Shown here piece after piece: positions 15,705 through 23,224 of a stretch of DNA of 23,224 bases (the first letter of the stretch is position 1; every line of letters begins with the position of its first letter). The notes below the pieces were generated by a model. It searched no databases and was not told the origin of the DNA. It saw nothing but the letters and a program-made list of their open reading frames with translations. A program made the translations under genes and the position numbers. Source of the DNA: Bacteroidota bacterium. Lineage in GTDB: Bacteria > Bacteroidota > Ignavibacteria > Ignavibacteriales > Ignavibacteriaceae. The stretch covers positions 1 to 23,224 of the forward strand of contig JAEYUD010000161.1 of the NCBI GenBank assembly GCA_023433685.1. Direction: 5' to 3'.

Positions 15705-16515
15705 TCTCTTTCAGTTTGGATTTGTGACCGTTCGCTTCCTCGATCTTCTCGATATAGTGATCGTGGCAGTAATAATTTATAATATTTACAAATTGCTCAG
15801 GGGGACGATAGCCAGTCAAATACTATTCGGACTGGTAGCCATCCTCGTGCTTTTCCTGATCGCTCAGGTAATGAACCTTAAGGCATTGAGCATTATTCTG
15901 AAAGTAATTTCAGATATCTGGCTTATTGCGTTCATAATCCTTTTCCAACCTGAAATAAGACGTTTCTTGGCATCCTTCGCCACAAATCCTGTTTTTAATA
16001 TCTTCAAACGGGATAAAGACGCTCCAGGTCTTGTGGAAATTCTGACAAATGCTACAATTTCACTATCCGGTGTCGGGCACGGTGCCCTCATAGTTATCGA
16101 ACGGAACAATGATTTAAGACAGCTTATCGAAAGCGGAACAACAATAGACGCCAAGGTTTCTTCCATGCTTTTGCGATCGATTTTTGTACCGGGCTCACCA
16201 CTTCACGATGGCGCGGTCGTGGTTCGGGACGACAGAATTGTTGCCGCCAGATGCTCAATTCCATTCTCGAAAGAGGAACATTTCAATATGGAAGGCACCG
16301 GCATGAGGCATAAAGCCGGTGTAACCCACTCCGCGGAGTATGATTCAATCGTAATTATTGTTTCTGAAGAAACCAGAACAATATCCGTGGCGGAGCATGG
16401 GAGCCTGACACGGGGTCTTACCAGGGAATCACTTACAAACATACTTAAGCGAACCCTCGTGAAGGATGAAGCCAAATCAAAATTTCCTCTTCTTGACAAA
16501 TTCTTCAAGAAGTAA
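15697..16515 (+). CDS. cdaA: Membrane diadenylate cyclase (CdaA/DacA type)
   Basis: Makes cyclic di-AMP from two ATP. At 272 residues it shows the CdaA layout: three N-terminal membrane helices (about 12-32, 38-58 and 65-84), a short linker, then the DAC domain (about 105-250). The catalytic DGA motif is intact (Asp171-Gly172-Ala173 in PLHDGAVVV). The second motif, normally RHR in GTRHRA, reads Arg204-His205-Lys206 in GMRHKA, so the third residue is Lys and the preceding Thr is Met. VSEETRTISVAEHG follows as in the family. Overlap with folP is a known conserved pairing in Bacteroidota. GGAGAG (15686-15691) lies five bases before the ATG. No c-di-AMP phosphodiesterase is in the window. Confidence 0.93.
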   Translation: MFDLFQFGFVTVRFLDLLDIVIVAVIIYNIYKLLRGTIASQILFGLVAILVLFLIAQVMNLKALSIILKVISDIWLIAFIILFQPEIRRFLASFATNPVFNIFKRDKDAPGLVEILTNATISLSGVGHGALIVIERNNDLRQLIESGTTIDAKVSSMLLRSIFVPGSPLHDGAVVVRDDRIVAARCSIPFSKEEHFNMEGTGMRHKAGVTHSAEYDSIVIIVSEETRTISVAEHGSLTRGLTRESLTNILKRTLVKDEAKSKFPLLDKFFKK

Positions 16516-17177
16516 TGAACTGCTGTGTGATCGTTCCTTTTTTTAATGAGCGAAAATTCATAAGTCAGGTTGTATCCCGCTGCAAACAGCACGTCGCAAG
16601 GGTAATAGCAGTTGACGACGGGTCCACCGACGGGGGAGCAGTGGAAATATCCGGAATTGACGGTGTTGAAGTTATTGTCCACAGCAGTAATCTTGGGAAA
16701 GGGGCAGCCCTCAGAACAGGGTTTGAAATAGCCATTGATGAGCAATTTGATGCAGTGATCACACTTGATGGTGACCTCCAGCATCCTCCTGAAAAATTGC
16801 CTGAATTCATTACCGCTATTGCCACGAATGATGTGGTAATCGGAAAAAGAAACTTCACATTTGGTGTCATGCCACCTCACCGGATACTAAGTAACACGAT
16901 ATCAACAGCACTTATAAAGCTGAAGACAGGCACTGGATTCAAGGACAGTCAGTCAGGCTACCGGGCATTTAAAACTTCGCTTTTAAAGAATATCCTTCCG
17001 GTTGAACCGGGATATGTTGCAGAAACAGAAATGCTTATTAAAGCCTCCCGTCTTTCAGCTTCTGTGGGGTGGGTTGAAATACCGGCTATATATGGGGAAG
17101 AAAAAAGTAAAATGAAAAATATCGAAACAACAATTAAATTTGTGAAGCAAATCCTTAAACCTTTGAGAGAGTACTAA
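16515..17177 (+). CDS. Family 2 glycosyltransferase (dolichol-phosphate mannosyltransferase-like)
   Basis: A soluble GT-A fold glycosyltransferase of 220 residues with no membrane helix. Motifs are VIVPFFNER at the N-terminus, AVDDGSTDG (Asp34/Asp35), NLGKGAALRTGF, the metal-binding LDGDLQHPPE (Asp85/Asp87), and DSQSGYRAF near the acceptor site. These match the DPM1/DpgS-like branch that transfers a sugar from a nucleotide donor to a polyprenyl phosphate. The exact donor and acceptor cannot be told. The ATG overlaps the last base of the cdaA stop (TAATG), so translation is coupled. An envelope polysaccharide or lipid-linked sugar role is inferred. Confidence 0.9.
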   Translation: MNCCVIVPFFNERKFISQVVSRCKQHVARVIAVDDGSTDGGAVEISGIDGVEVIVHSSNLGKGAALRTGFEIAIDEQFDAVITLDGDLQHPPEKLPEFITAIATNDVVIGKRNFTFGVMPPHRILSNTISTALIKLKTGTGFKDSQSGYRAFKTSLLKNILPVEPGYVAETEMLIKASRLSASVGWVEIPAIYGEEKSKMKNIETTIKFVKQILKPLREY

Positions 17178-17178
17178 A

Positions 17179-17856
17179 ATGAAACTGAAATATTTTGGTC
17201 ATTCAGCTTTTGCCATCACAACAAATGACGGGCTGAGAATTCTCATTGATCCTTTCCTGACAGGGAACCCTGTTTCTCCTGTAAAGGGAAGCGAAGTGGA
17301 GGCAGATTATATAATTCTGACTCACGCGCACGGTGATCACGTTGGTGATACAGTAGAGATAGCTAAACGATGTGGAGCGACCGTGATCTGCAACTTTGAA
17401 CTTGGCAACATCCTTGCTTCTGAAGGTGTGAAAGTTCATGATATGCACATAGGAGGTGGCTTCAATTTTGACTTTGGAAGAGTGAAATTCACAATAGCCC
17501 ATCACGGTTCTGCTTATCATGACGGTAGATACGGTGGTGTTCCCGCGGGAATTATCATTTCCAGTGTGGGAGTGACGATCTACCACACAGGAGATACCGC
17601 GTTGTTTTACGATATGAAGTTGATCGGTGAAGTAAACAAGATCGACTATATGCTCCTCCCGATAGGCGATAACTACACTATGGGGATTGATGACGCGGTG
17701 ATAGCCGTGGAATTTGTTAACCCGGCGGTGGCTATCCCGATGCATTACAACACTTTTCCTGTAATTGAAAATGATCCGCATGAATTTAGCAGGAAATTGG
17801 AATCGGTTAACAAAAAATGCAGGATACTCTCATTTGGTGAAGAAATAGAACTTTAG
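17179..17856 (+). CDS. UPF0173-type metal-dependent hydrolase (metallo-beta-lactamase fold)
   Basis: A 225-residue metallo-beta-lactamase-fold protein of the UPF0173/YtkL group. The metal motif THAHGDH supplies His49, His51, Asp53 and His54. Other ligands or family motifs are FGHSAF at the N-terminus, AHHGSA, YHTGDTALF and MHYNTFP. All expected ligands are present, so it should be an active hydrolase, but the substrate is unknown for the family. It begins one base after the glycosyltransferase stop and is the last gene of this tight run; a 34-base gap precedes parA. Confidence 0.93.
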   Translation: MKLKYFGHSAFAITTNDGLRILIDPFLTGNPVSPVKGSEVEADYIILTHAHGDHVGDTVEIAKRCGATVICNFELGNILASEGVKVHDMHIGGGFNFDFGRVKFTIAHHGSAYHDGRYGGVPAGIIISSVGVTIYHTGDTALFYDMKLIGEVNKIDYMLLPIGDNYTMGIDDAVIAVEFVNPAVAIPMHYNTFPVIENDPHEFSRKLESVNKKCRILSFGEEIEL

Positions 17857-17890
17857 TTTAGAAACGCAATTTCCGGAATTTTATAGATAT

Positions 17891-18658
17891 ATGCATGGTA
17901 AAGTAATATCCGTGGCGAATCAGAAAGGTGGTGTTGGTAAAACAACTACTGCCATCAACCTTTCTGCTTCGCTCGCGGTGGCAGAAAAAAAGATTCTTGT
18001 AATCGATATAGATCCTCAAGGTAATTCCTCGTCGGGTCTAAGTTTTCAAAATTCGCAGCCGTCGATTTATGATCTTTTGGTTGGAACAGCACCATTTCCC
18101 GAAACGATCGTAAGGGAGGTTATCCCTTATCTTGATCTGATCCCTGCAACAATTGACCTTGTCGGTGCCGAGGTTGAACTGCTGGAAATGAACAACAGGG
18201 AGTTTATCCTCAAAGAAAGAATAGAGGAAGCGAGAACAAAATATGATTTTATTCTTATCGATTGCCCGCCAACTCTTGGAATTTTAACCCTCAATGCCCT
18301 TGTGGCAAGTGATTCCGTGCTAATACCCGTGCAGTGCGAATACTTCGCGCTGGAAGGTCTCGGTCAACTTCTAAAAACAATTAAACTTGTCAAAGACAGA
18401 TTTAACAAAAGTCTGACAATCGAAGGTGTGATCCTGACTATGTACGATGCCCGTTTAAAACTTTCGGAGCAAGTGGCTGAAGAAGTGCGCAAATATTTTG
18501 AAGATAAAGTTTATACTACAAAGATTCACAGAAACGTCAGGGTTTCGGAAGCTCCAAGTTTCGGAAAACCCGTTTTAATGTATGATGCCCTTTCAACCGG
18601 CGCAAAGAATTACCTCGACCTCGCTCAGGAATTTCTCGGAAGGAATAAAAGGAAATAA
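17891..18658 (+). CDS. parA: Chromosome partitioning ATPase ParA (Soj)
   Basis: A deviant Walker ATPase that moves ParB-parS complexes and so segregates the replication origin. At 255 residues it is the short chromosomal Soj type without an N-terminal DNA-binding domain. The deviant Walker A motif is KGGVGKTTT (signature Lys12, Lys17). Walker A' is IDIDPQGN (Asp41) and Walker B is LIDCPPTLG. The later VPVQCEYFALEG and HRNVRVSEAPSFGKP segments are also typical. Its stop overlaps the parB ATG by one base (TAATG). The 34-base upstream gap contains an 8-base palindrome TTCCGGAA and AT-rich sequence, but no clear promoter. Confidence 0.97.
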   Translation: MHGKVISVANQKGGVGKTTTAINLSASLAVAEKKILVIDIDPQGNSSSGLSFQNSQPSIYDLLVGTAPFPETIVREVIPYLDLIPATIDLVGAEVELLEMNNREFILKERIEEARTKYDFILIDCPPTLGILTLNALVASDSVLIPVQCEYFALEGLGQLLKTIKLVKDRFNKSLTIEGVILTMYDARLKLSEQVAEEVRKYFEDKVYTTKIHRNVRVSEAPSFGKPVLMYDALSTGAKNYLDLAQEFLGRNKRK

Positions 18659-19590
18659 TGGCTAAAGCAAAAACCGGCCTCGGGCGGGGACTTGAAGCCC
18701 TTATGGGTTCAAGGTATGAAGAAAATCCCGGTTCACAGCCTGAGGTTGTCAGTCTCCCCACTTCTGTGGATTCAATTGTTCGTCTCTCTGTACTGAGTAT
18801 AAAACCCAATCCGTTTCAACCAAGAACAAATTTTGACCGTGAAGCCCTTGAAGAACTAAAACAATCGATCCAGGCTAATGGTTTGATTCAACCTGTTACC
18901 GTCAGAAGTACAGGTGATGGTTATTTTGAACTGATTTCCGGGGAGAGAAGGCTTAGAGCGTTTCGTGAATTGGGCTTTGCAGAGATACCTGCGTACGTTA
19001 TGGAGGTTAGTTCTGATGAAGTGATGCTCGCGATGGCGCTCATCGAGAATATCCAGAGAGAGCGGCTTAATCCGGTTGAAGAAGGGCTTGCCTATAAAAG
19101 ATTGATGGAGGAGTGTGAACTCACCCAGGAAGAAATTGCCGAGAGAGTGGGGAAGAGCAGGTCTACCATCGCAAATTCGATAAGACTTCTCAAACTCCCT
19201 GAAAAGATAAAGCTTGCCCTGATCCAGGATGAAATATCGGTCGGACACGCCAGGGCACTAATAAACCTTCCCTCGGAGAATCTTCAGCTAAGTGCTTATG
19301 ATAAAACGGTTAAAGATGGACTCTCTGTAAGAAAGGTTGAAGAACTTGTAAAAAAACTCTCAAAACCTTCGGGACACTCTCATCACCATAAACCGGTTGA
19401 GAAGCCAAAGCAAAAGTCTTCCGCGGTTTTGAGTTCAATTGAGGATTATCTCAGACGGCTTCTCGCGACCAAGGTGACCTGCTCACAAAAAGGTGACGGA
19501 ACGGGTGATATAGTTGTGGAATTTTATTCAAATGATGAGCTCGAAAGACTCATTGAACTTTTCGAATTAATTGAAAAACACCACTCCTAA
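18658..19590 (+). CDS. parB: Chromosome partitioning protein ParB (Spo0J)
   Basis: A CTP-dependent DNA clamp that loads at parS and spreads. At 310 residues it has full family layout. The N-terminal GLGRGLEALMG stimulates ParA. The CTP-binding domain has NPFQPR (51-56), LISGERRLRAF (GERR 95-98) and ENIQRERLNPVEEG. The helix-turn-helix (about 156-178, LTQEEIAERVGKSRSTIAN) binds parS. A linker with SHHHKP (about 240) leads to the C-terminal dimer domain. I found no match to the consensus parS palindrome in the window. The next gene probably starts inside its last 20 bases. Confidence 0.97.
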   Translation: MAKAKTGLGRGLEALMGSRYEENPGSQPEVVSLPTSVDSIVRLSVLSIKPNPFQPRTNFDREALEELKQSIQANGLIQPVTVRSTGDGYFELISGERRLRAFRELGFAEIPAYVMEVSSDEVMLAMALIENIQRERLNPVEEGLAYKRLMEECELTQEEIAERVGKSRSTIANSIRLLKLPEKIKLALIQDEISVGHARALINLPSENLQLSAYDKTVKDGLSVRKVEELVKKLSKPSGHSHHHKPVEKPKQKSSAVLSSIEDYLRRLLATKVTCSQKGDGTGDIVVEFYSNDELERLIELFELIEKHHS

Positions 19591-20104
19591 AATTATTTTC
19601 TTGATAGTTCTCTTGCAGGCTATTGCTTTTTCGCAGGGGCTCAACCAGGCTGATTCTTCTTCGCAGGTTCCCGTGGAAAATCCCTCCGGAATAACCATGG
19701 ACACTGTAAACAATCAGTCAGTATACATTCCCGCAAAAGATCCTGGCACAGCCTTGCTGAAGAGCGCGATACTTCCCGGATGGGGGCAATATTACAACGA
19801 ATCTTATTGGAAGATACCTGTTTTCTGGGGTATTATCGGTTGGTGCGCTTACAATTACGTTTCGAACAACAACAACTACTCCGATTATCAAAGCCTCTAC
19901 ATTAAATCCGGTTTTTCAATCGAGAGTTACAGGAGGCTTAGAGATTACTACAGGGACCAGAGGGATCTGTTCGTTATCTATCTCGGGATCACATACCTCG
20001 CAAATCTGCTCGATGCCTACGTGGACGCCAATCTGTTCGATTTTAATGTTTCAGAGGATGCTTTCACGGGCAGCCGAATGCTGAATCTCCGTTACCGGTT
20101 TTAG
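19571..20104 (+). CDS. Exported or membrane DUF5683 protein
   Basis: A 177-residue protein with a signal peptide (basic start KNTTPK, hydrophobic core residues 8-19, cleavage near AFSQG). The core carries the DUF5683 pattern ALLKSAILPGWGQYYNESYW followed by hydrophobic helices (about 75-95 and 135-150) and ends in an aromatic-Arg tail (LRYRF). Its function is unknown. parA-parB-DUF5683 order is, from memory, common in Bacteroidota. The start taken is TTG 19571, inside parB, because later starts would lose the charged end of the signal peptide. No strong ribosome binding site is seen, so it may depend on coupling to parB translation. Confidence 0.85.
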   Translation: MKNTTPKIIFLIVLLQAIAFSQGLNQADSSSQVPVENPSGITMDTVNNQSVYIPAKDPGTALLKSAILPGWGQYYNESYWKIPVFWGIIGWCAYNYVSNNNNYSDYQSLYIKSGFSIESYRRLRDYYRDQRDLFVIYLGITYLANLLDAYVDANLFDFNVSEDAFTGSRMLNLRYRF

Positions 20105-20109
20105 TTGTC

Positions 20110-20817
20110 ATGAAAGAACCGCATATAAAATGTCCGCAGTGCGGGACGGAAAACTCGAGATTCGCTTATGAGTGCAGCCGGTGCGGTAATTTCTTGAGGG
20201 ATAAAGTCGCGAATATTGATCTTTTCTCTACACTTTCGGGGCTTGTAGATGAGCCCGGTGACACCTTCGACAGAATAATTTATTCCGAAAACAAAAATTT
20301 TACATCGTTTTTCTACGTTTTTGGGTTGCTCAAGTTCTTTTTCCTGAGTTACCTTGTCTCTTACCATTTTCTTGATCTCGAGATCAGAAATGTTCTCCTG
20401 ATTTATGGTCAGTTGCTGTTGGTTTTGTTGGTTGTACTGTTAATACCTTCAGTAATCTTCAGAAATCGAGGGAATCTGCGATGGCGGGATGTGGCTGCAG
20501 CGTTTAGCTTTTCAATGGCTCCGGTGGCAATTTCTTCTTTACTGTTGATATTCCTCGAGTTCATCATCTATGGTGAGTTTCTTTTCAACCGGAACCCTTC
20601 TCCGGCTGAATTCAAACAATTTTTCGGAGTGCTCTTTATTATTCTTGAGAGTGGTTTCATCATCTGGACAATGTTTCTGTTTGGAGTTCTAACATCAAGA
20701 CTGACAAAAAGCAGACTTTCTGTGGCAATACTTCCCATTTTTCTCACCGGGACAATATTTTTAGTTACTCTGGCTGTCGTTAATCTTCTCTCAGCTGATA
20801 ATCTTGGAATCAAATGA
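20110..20817 (+). CDS. Zinc-ribbon Yip1-like multi-pass membrane protein
   Basis: A 235-residue protein with an N-terminal four-cysteine zinc ribbon (Cys8/Cys11 and Cys22/Cys25, pattern KCPQCG and CSRCG), a linker whose VDEPGDTFDRII is typical of the start of Yip1/YIF1-like domains, then about five membrane helices. Bacterial members of this group have no defined function. The zinc ribbon should face the cytoplasm. It starts five bases after the DUF5683 stop and overlaps nadB by four bases, so it belongs to the par operon. I am sure it is a real gene but not of its role. Confidence 0.82.
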   Translation: MKEPHIKCPQCGTENSRFAYECSRCGNFLRDKVANIDLFSTLSGLVDEPGDTFDRIIYSENKNFTSFFYVFGLLKFFFLSYLVSYHFLDLEIRNVLLIYGQLLLVLLVVLLIPSVIFRNRGNLRWRDVAAAFSFSMAPVAISSLLLIFLEFIIYGEFLFNRNPSPAEFKQFFGVLFIILESGFIIWTMFLFGVLTSRLTKSRLSVAILPIFLTGTIFLVTLAVVNLLSADNLGIK

Positions 20818-22442
20818 ACTACAACACTGATGTGCTGGTAATTGGCAGTGGAATTGCCGGTCTTTACAGCGCCATTAAAATCTCTGAATTTGCCTCTGTG
20901 ATCCTTGTGACAAAGAAGGAAAAAAGCGAGTCGAACACCAACTACGCGCAAGGTGGAATTGCTTCGGTTCTTGATCCACATGATTCATTCGAGAATCATA
21001 TTCGAGATACTTTGATCGCGGGTGCGGGTTTGTGTAATGAGCGTACCGTTGAAATCCTGGTTAAGGAAGGACCCGCACAGATCCATGAACTTATCGAAAT
21101 TGGAACCGGTTTCACAACCAAAAACGGTGTGCTTGATCTGGCAAAAGAAGGCGGCCATTCATTCAGCAGGATCGTTCACTCCAAAGATCTTACCGGCCGC
21201 GAAGTGGAGAGGGCACTGATTGAAAAGGCCGGCAATTCGCCAAACATCCAGATAATCGAGAATGCCCTCTCAATCGATCTTATCACCGAACACAATGTCA
21301 AGAATTTAAGAAGTCAACCAATTTCGAGCCGTCATTGCTGGGGCGCGTATGTTCTGAGGAATGAAACCGGGAAAGTTGAAAAGATAATTTCACGCGCGAC
21401 TGTGCTGGCGACAGGTGGCATAGGGCAGGTTTACATGCATACCACCAACCCTCCAATTGCAACGGGAGATGGATTTGCAATGGCGTACCGGGCAGGCGAG
21501 AAAATGGGGAACATGGAGTTTATCCAGTTTCATCCAACCTCATTTTACGATCCAAAACCAGGGAACAAATCAACCCATTCATTCCTTATTTCGGAAGCCG
21601 TAAGGGGATATGGTGGAATTCTCCGGAATCTATCCGGGGAGGCATTCATGATAAACTACGACTCGAGAAAAGATCTTGCCCCGAGGGATATCGTCGCGCG
21701 TGCAATAGATTCTGAAATGAAAAGACGAGGTGAAGATTACGTACTGCTCGATATCACCCACAAACCAGTAGCTGAATCAATTGATCATTTCCCGAACATT
21801 TATAAAAACTGCCTCGAAAAGGGGATCAATATCACAAAAGAGATGATCCCTGTAGTACCGGCGGCTCATTATATTTGCGGTGGAGTACTGGTTGACGAAT
21901 TTTCCAGGACGTCACTTTCCGGGCTTTACGCCGTGGGGGAAGTGTCGATGACAGGTGTACACGGCGCTAACAGACTCGCCAGCAATTCCCTGCTTGAAGC
22001 ATTGGTATTTGCCCAGAGAGCGGCAACAAGCATAAAGAACGAAATGTCCGGTTTCCCGGTTTGCAACGAACCTATTCCTGATTGGGACGATTCAGGCACA
22101 CTTTCCGCTGATGAAAAAATTCTTATTTCACATGGCTTCAGGGAATTGAAGCAACTAATGTCCGATTATGTCGGCATTGTAAGGTCTGATCTTCGTCTTG
22201 AATTCGCGTCGAGAAGGATTCAACTTCTCTATACCGAGATCGAAGATTTTTACAAAAAAACGAAAGTCTTCGATTCACTGATCGAACTCCGAAACCTCGT
22301 TACTTCGGGTTATCTGGTTGTAAAATCAGCACTGTTGCGGAAAGAAAGCCGGGGGCTTCACTTCACGCTTGACTATCCCACTTCCGATCCATCAACACCA
22401 CCCAATGATACCATTATTCAGAATACTTATCAAAAATCGTGA
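20814..22442 (+). CDS. nadB: L-aspartate oxidase
   Basis: An FAD enzyme that oxidises L-aspartate to iminoaspartate, the first step of de novo NAD synthesis. At 542 residues it is full length. The FAD-binding motif is VIGSGIAGLYSA near residue 9. The family motif NYAQGGIASV, the GGHSFSRIVH segment, ATGGIGQVY, FIQFHPTSFY, DLAPRDIVARAI with the active-site Arg, VPAAHYICGGV, and GVHGANRLASNSLLEALVF all match. The C-terminal helical domain is present. nadA and nadC are not in the window. It starts with an ATGA overlap on the preceding gene and its 3' end overlaps the opposite-strand phosphatase gene by 13 bases. Confidence 0.97.
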   Translation: MNYNTDVLVIGSGIAGLYSAIKISEFASVILVTKKEKSESNTNYAQGGIASVLDPHDSFENHIRDTLIAGAGLCNERTVEILVKEGPAQIHELIEIGTGFTTKNGVLDLAKEGGHSFSRIVHSKDLTGREVERALIEKAGNSPNIQIIENALSIDLITEHNVKNLRSQPISSRHCWGAYVLRNETGKVEKIISRATVLATGGIGQVYMHTTNPPIATGDGFAMAYRAGEKMGNMEFIQFHPTSFYDPKPGNKSTHSFLISEAVRGYGGILRNLSGEAFMINYDSRKDLAPRDIVARAIDSEMKRRGEDYVLLDITHKPVAESIDHFPNIYKNCLEKGINITKEMIPVVPAAHYICGGVLVDEFSRTSLSGLYAVGEVSMTGVHGANRLASNSLLEALVFAQRAATSIKNEMSGFPVCNEPIPDWDDSGTLSADEKILISHGFRELKQLMSDYVGIVRSDLRLEFASRRIQLLYTEIEDFYKKTKVFDSLIELRNLVTSGYLVVKSALLRKESRGLHFTLDYPTSDPSTPPNDTIIQNTYQKS

Positions 22443-23224
22443 TGCTCTTGTTTTTGTGAGTTCAGGTATCGCAGGATAAGTCCATACCGCAAACCGGTAA
22501 CGGAGACATGCGTTTCGGTTAAACCAAGATTCGAAAGAACAGAGGAAAGAATGATCGCTCCTGCACTCATCAGATCTTCTCTGCCGATAATGATTTTGCC
22601 AAATCTAAAGTAATCCGTGAATTTTAGACCAGTAAACTCATCCAGAATACTCCTGATTTCGTTAACTGTGAGTACCTGCTTGTGAAGTTTTTCAGCGTTG
22701 AATTCCGTTAATCCTTTGCTGATAGAAAGTAGAGTGGTTGGCGTTCCGGCTATTGAGATTGCCAGCCCGGATATTCCACGCAGACTGTGCAATTCCCGGA
22801 AAAAATCAGCACAATACGACTCGACAGCTCGTAAGTTTGAATCGGTCATCATCTCCTTGTCAATCAGGTTTTCCCGGAGAGTGACCACTCCGGTTGAAAA
22901 ACTTTTTTGAAAAAGAAGTTCGGAACCCCTTTTACATGTGATCTCAGTACTGCCGCCTCCTATATCTATCACGGTGATGGCATTGCTCCTGTCGAAGTCA
23001 GCCGTTGCCCCGAGGAATGAGCATTCTGCCTCCGTGCCGCCATCAATTATTTCCATTTCGATCCCTGAAGCCTCCTTTACTCTCTGCCTGACTTCTTCTC
23101 TGTTCCCGGCGATTCTGAACACGTTTGTGCCACAGGCGATTATTTTATCAACACCATGGTTATATGCCTCTTTGGCGTAATTTGAGTAAATATCACACAG
23201 CAGGCTGATCTTTTCTTCCTTGAT
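22430..23224 (-). CDS. Ppx/GppA-family phosphatase (N-terminus beyond the window)
   Basis: An exopolyphosphatase/guanosine pentaphosphatase family member of the ASKHA fold. The frame stays open to the right edge. The 34 codons before GTG 23122 encode family sequence (KIIACGTNVFRIAGNREEV, the equivalent of the ATSALR motif), so the true start lies outside the window. Visible motifs are GTEAECSFLGA, VIDIGGGSTEI (phosphate loop), STGVVTLRE, AGTPTTLL, and GREDLMSAGAIIL. The protein stops soon after the second ASKHA half with no HD domain, so it is the short two-domain type. It could hydrolyse polyphosphate or pppGpp; the sequence does not decide. Its last 13 bases overlap nadB. Confidence 0.93.
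   Translation of the reverse strand: MKEEKISLLCDIYSNYAKEAYNHGVDKIIACGTNVFRIAGNREEVRQRVKEASGIEMEIIDGGTEAECSFLGATADFDRSNAITVIDIGGGSTEITCKRGSELLFQKSFSTGVVTLRENLIDKEMMTDSNLRAVESYCADFFRELHSLRGISGLAISIAGTPTTLLSISKGLTEFNAEKLHKQVLTVNEIRSILDEFTGLKFTDYFRFGKIIIGREDLMSAGAIILSSVLSNLGLTETHVSVTGLRYGLILRYLNSQKQEHHDF

Noticed and set aside
16203..17781. Long minus-strand open frames (225 and 192 codons) opposite cdaA, the glycosyltransferase and the UPF0173 gene
   Set aside because: Their translations show no domain, are rich in His, Arg and Cys in a way typical of antisense frames, and lie fully over well-supported plus-strand genes.
1..23224. Mobile element, CRISPR array, tRNA/rRNA or riboswitch
   Set aside because: Reading both strands showed no transposase or integrase, no regularly spaced repeats, no tRNA-like cloverleaf and no long structured leader; nearly all sequence is coding.

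Overview
The window reads as a chromosomal housekeeping segment from a member of the Bacteroidota/Ignavibacteriota–Chlorobi lineage. The lineage is inferred from gene content. A PorX-type response regulator fused to a PglZ phosphatase domain sits next to tsaE. A parA-parB-DUF5683 run, a folP-cdaA pair, a two-repeat DUF1573 protein and a cbb3 oxidase assembly cluster are also present. Base composition looks moderate and even. I see no insertion sequence, prophage, CRISPR array, tRNA or rRNA, and no gene-free stretch longer than about 300 bases. Several genes use non-ATG starts (TTG, GTG and probably ATT), often with a clear Shine-Dalgarno sequence.

Layout. (1) 1-2673, plus strand: the tail of an unidentified gene, then ccoG, a FixH-like gene and a SafE/TauE-like membrane gene. 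These are the assembly end of a cbb3 cytochrome oxidase locus, and the last three are tightly coupled. (2) 2748-7806, plus strand: porX-like, tsaE, tsaB, a DUF1573 gene, accD and panC. Gaps are 10 bases or less and a hairpin follows at 7810-7850. (3) 7854-12076, minus strand: a POT peptide transporter, an NFACT/RqcH-like gene and nagB, transcribed toward panC, with a strong hairpin terminator between the transporter and the NFACT gene. (4) 12238-17856, plus strand: a PASTA-only membrane protein, rpe, nagA, folP, cdaA, a family 2 glycosyltransferase and a UPF0173 hydrolase, almost all overlapping or abutting. (5) 17891-22442, plus strand: parA, parB, a DUF5683 gene, a zinc-ribbon membrane gene and nadB. 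(6) 22430-23224, minus strand: a partial Ppx/GppA phosphatase gene that overlaps the end of nadB.

How the genes fit together. The first block matures the cbb3 oxidase (CcoG reduces copper; the SafE-like protein may handle metal). The second joins a two-component output protein, in Bacteroidota a type IX secretion regulator, to t6A tRNA modification, fatty-acid initiation and pantothenate synthesis. NagA and NagB carry out successive steps of amino-sugar catabolism but lie in separate operons. CdaA makes c-di-AMP, and PASTA domains sense cell-wall fragments in other phyla, so block 4 has a cell-envelope flavour. ParA/ParB segregate the chromosome and NadB starts NAD synthesis.

I did not find a convincing new multi-gene system. 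The points most worth a second look are sequence-level: a probable ATT start codon for panC, a diadenylate cyclase with RHK in place of the RHR motif, an NFACT protein with ER in place of DR and a terminator ending directly before its start codon, a kinase-less PASTA protein at the position where PrkC sits near rpe in Firmicutes, and a peptide transporter carrying an approximately 100-residue loop insertion.
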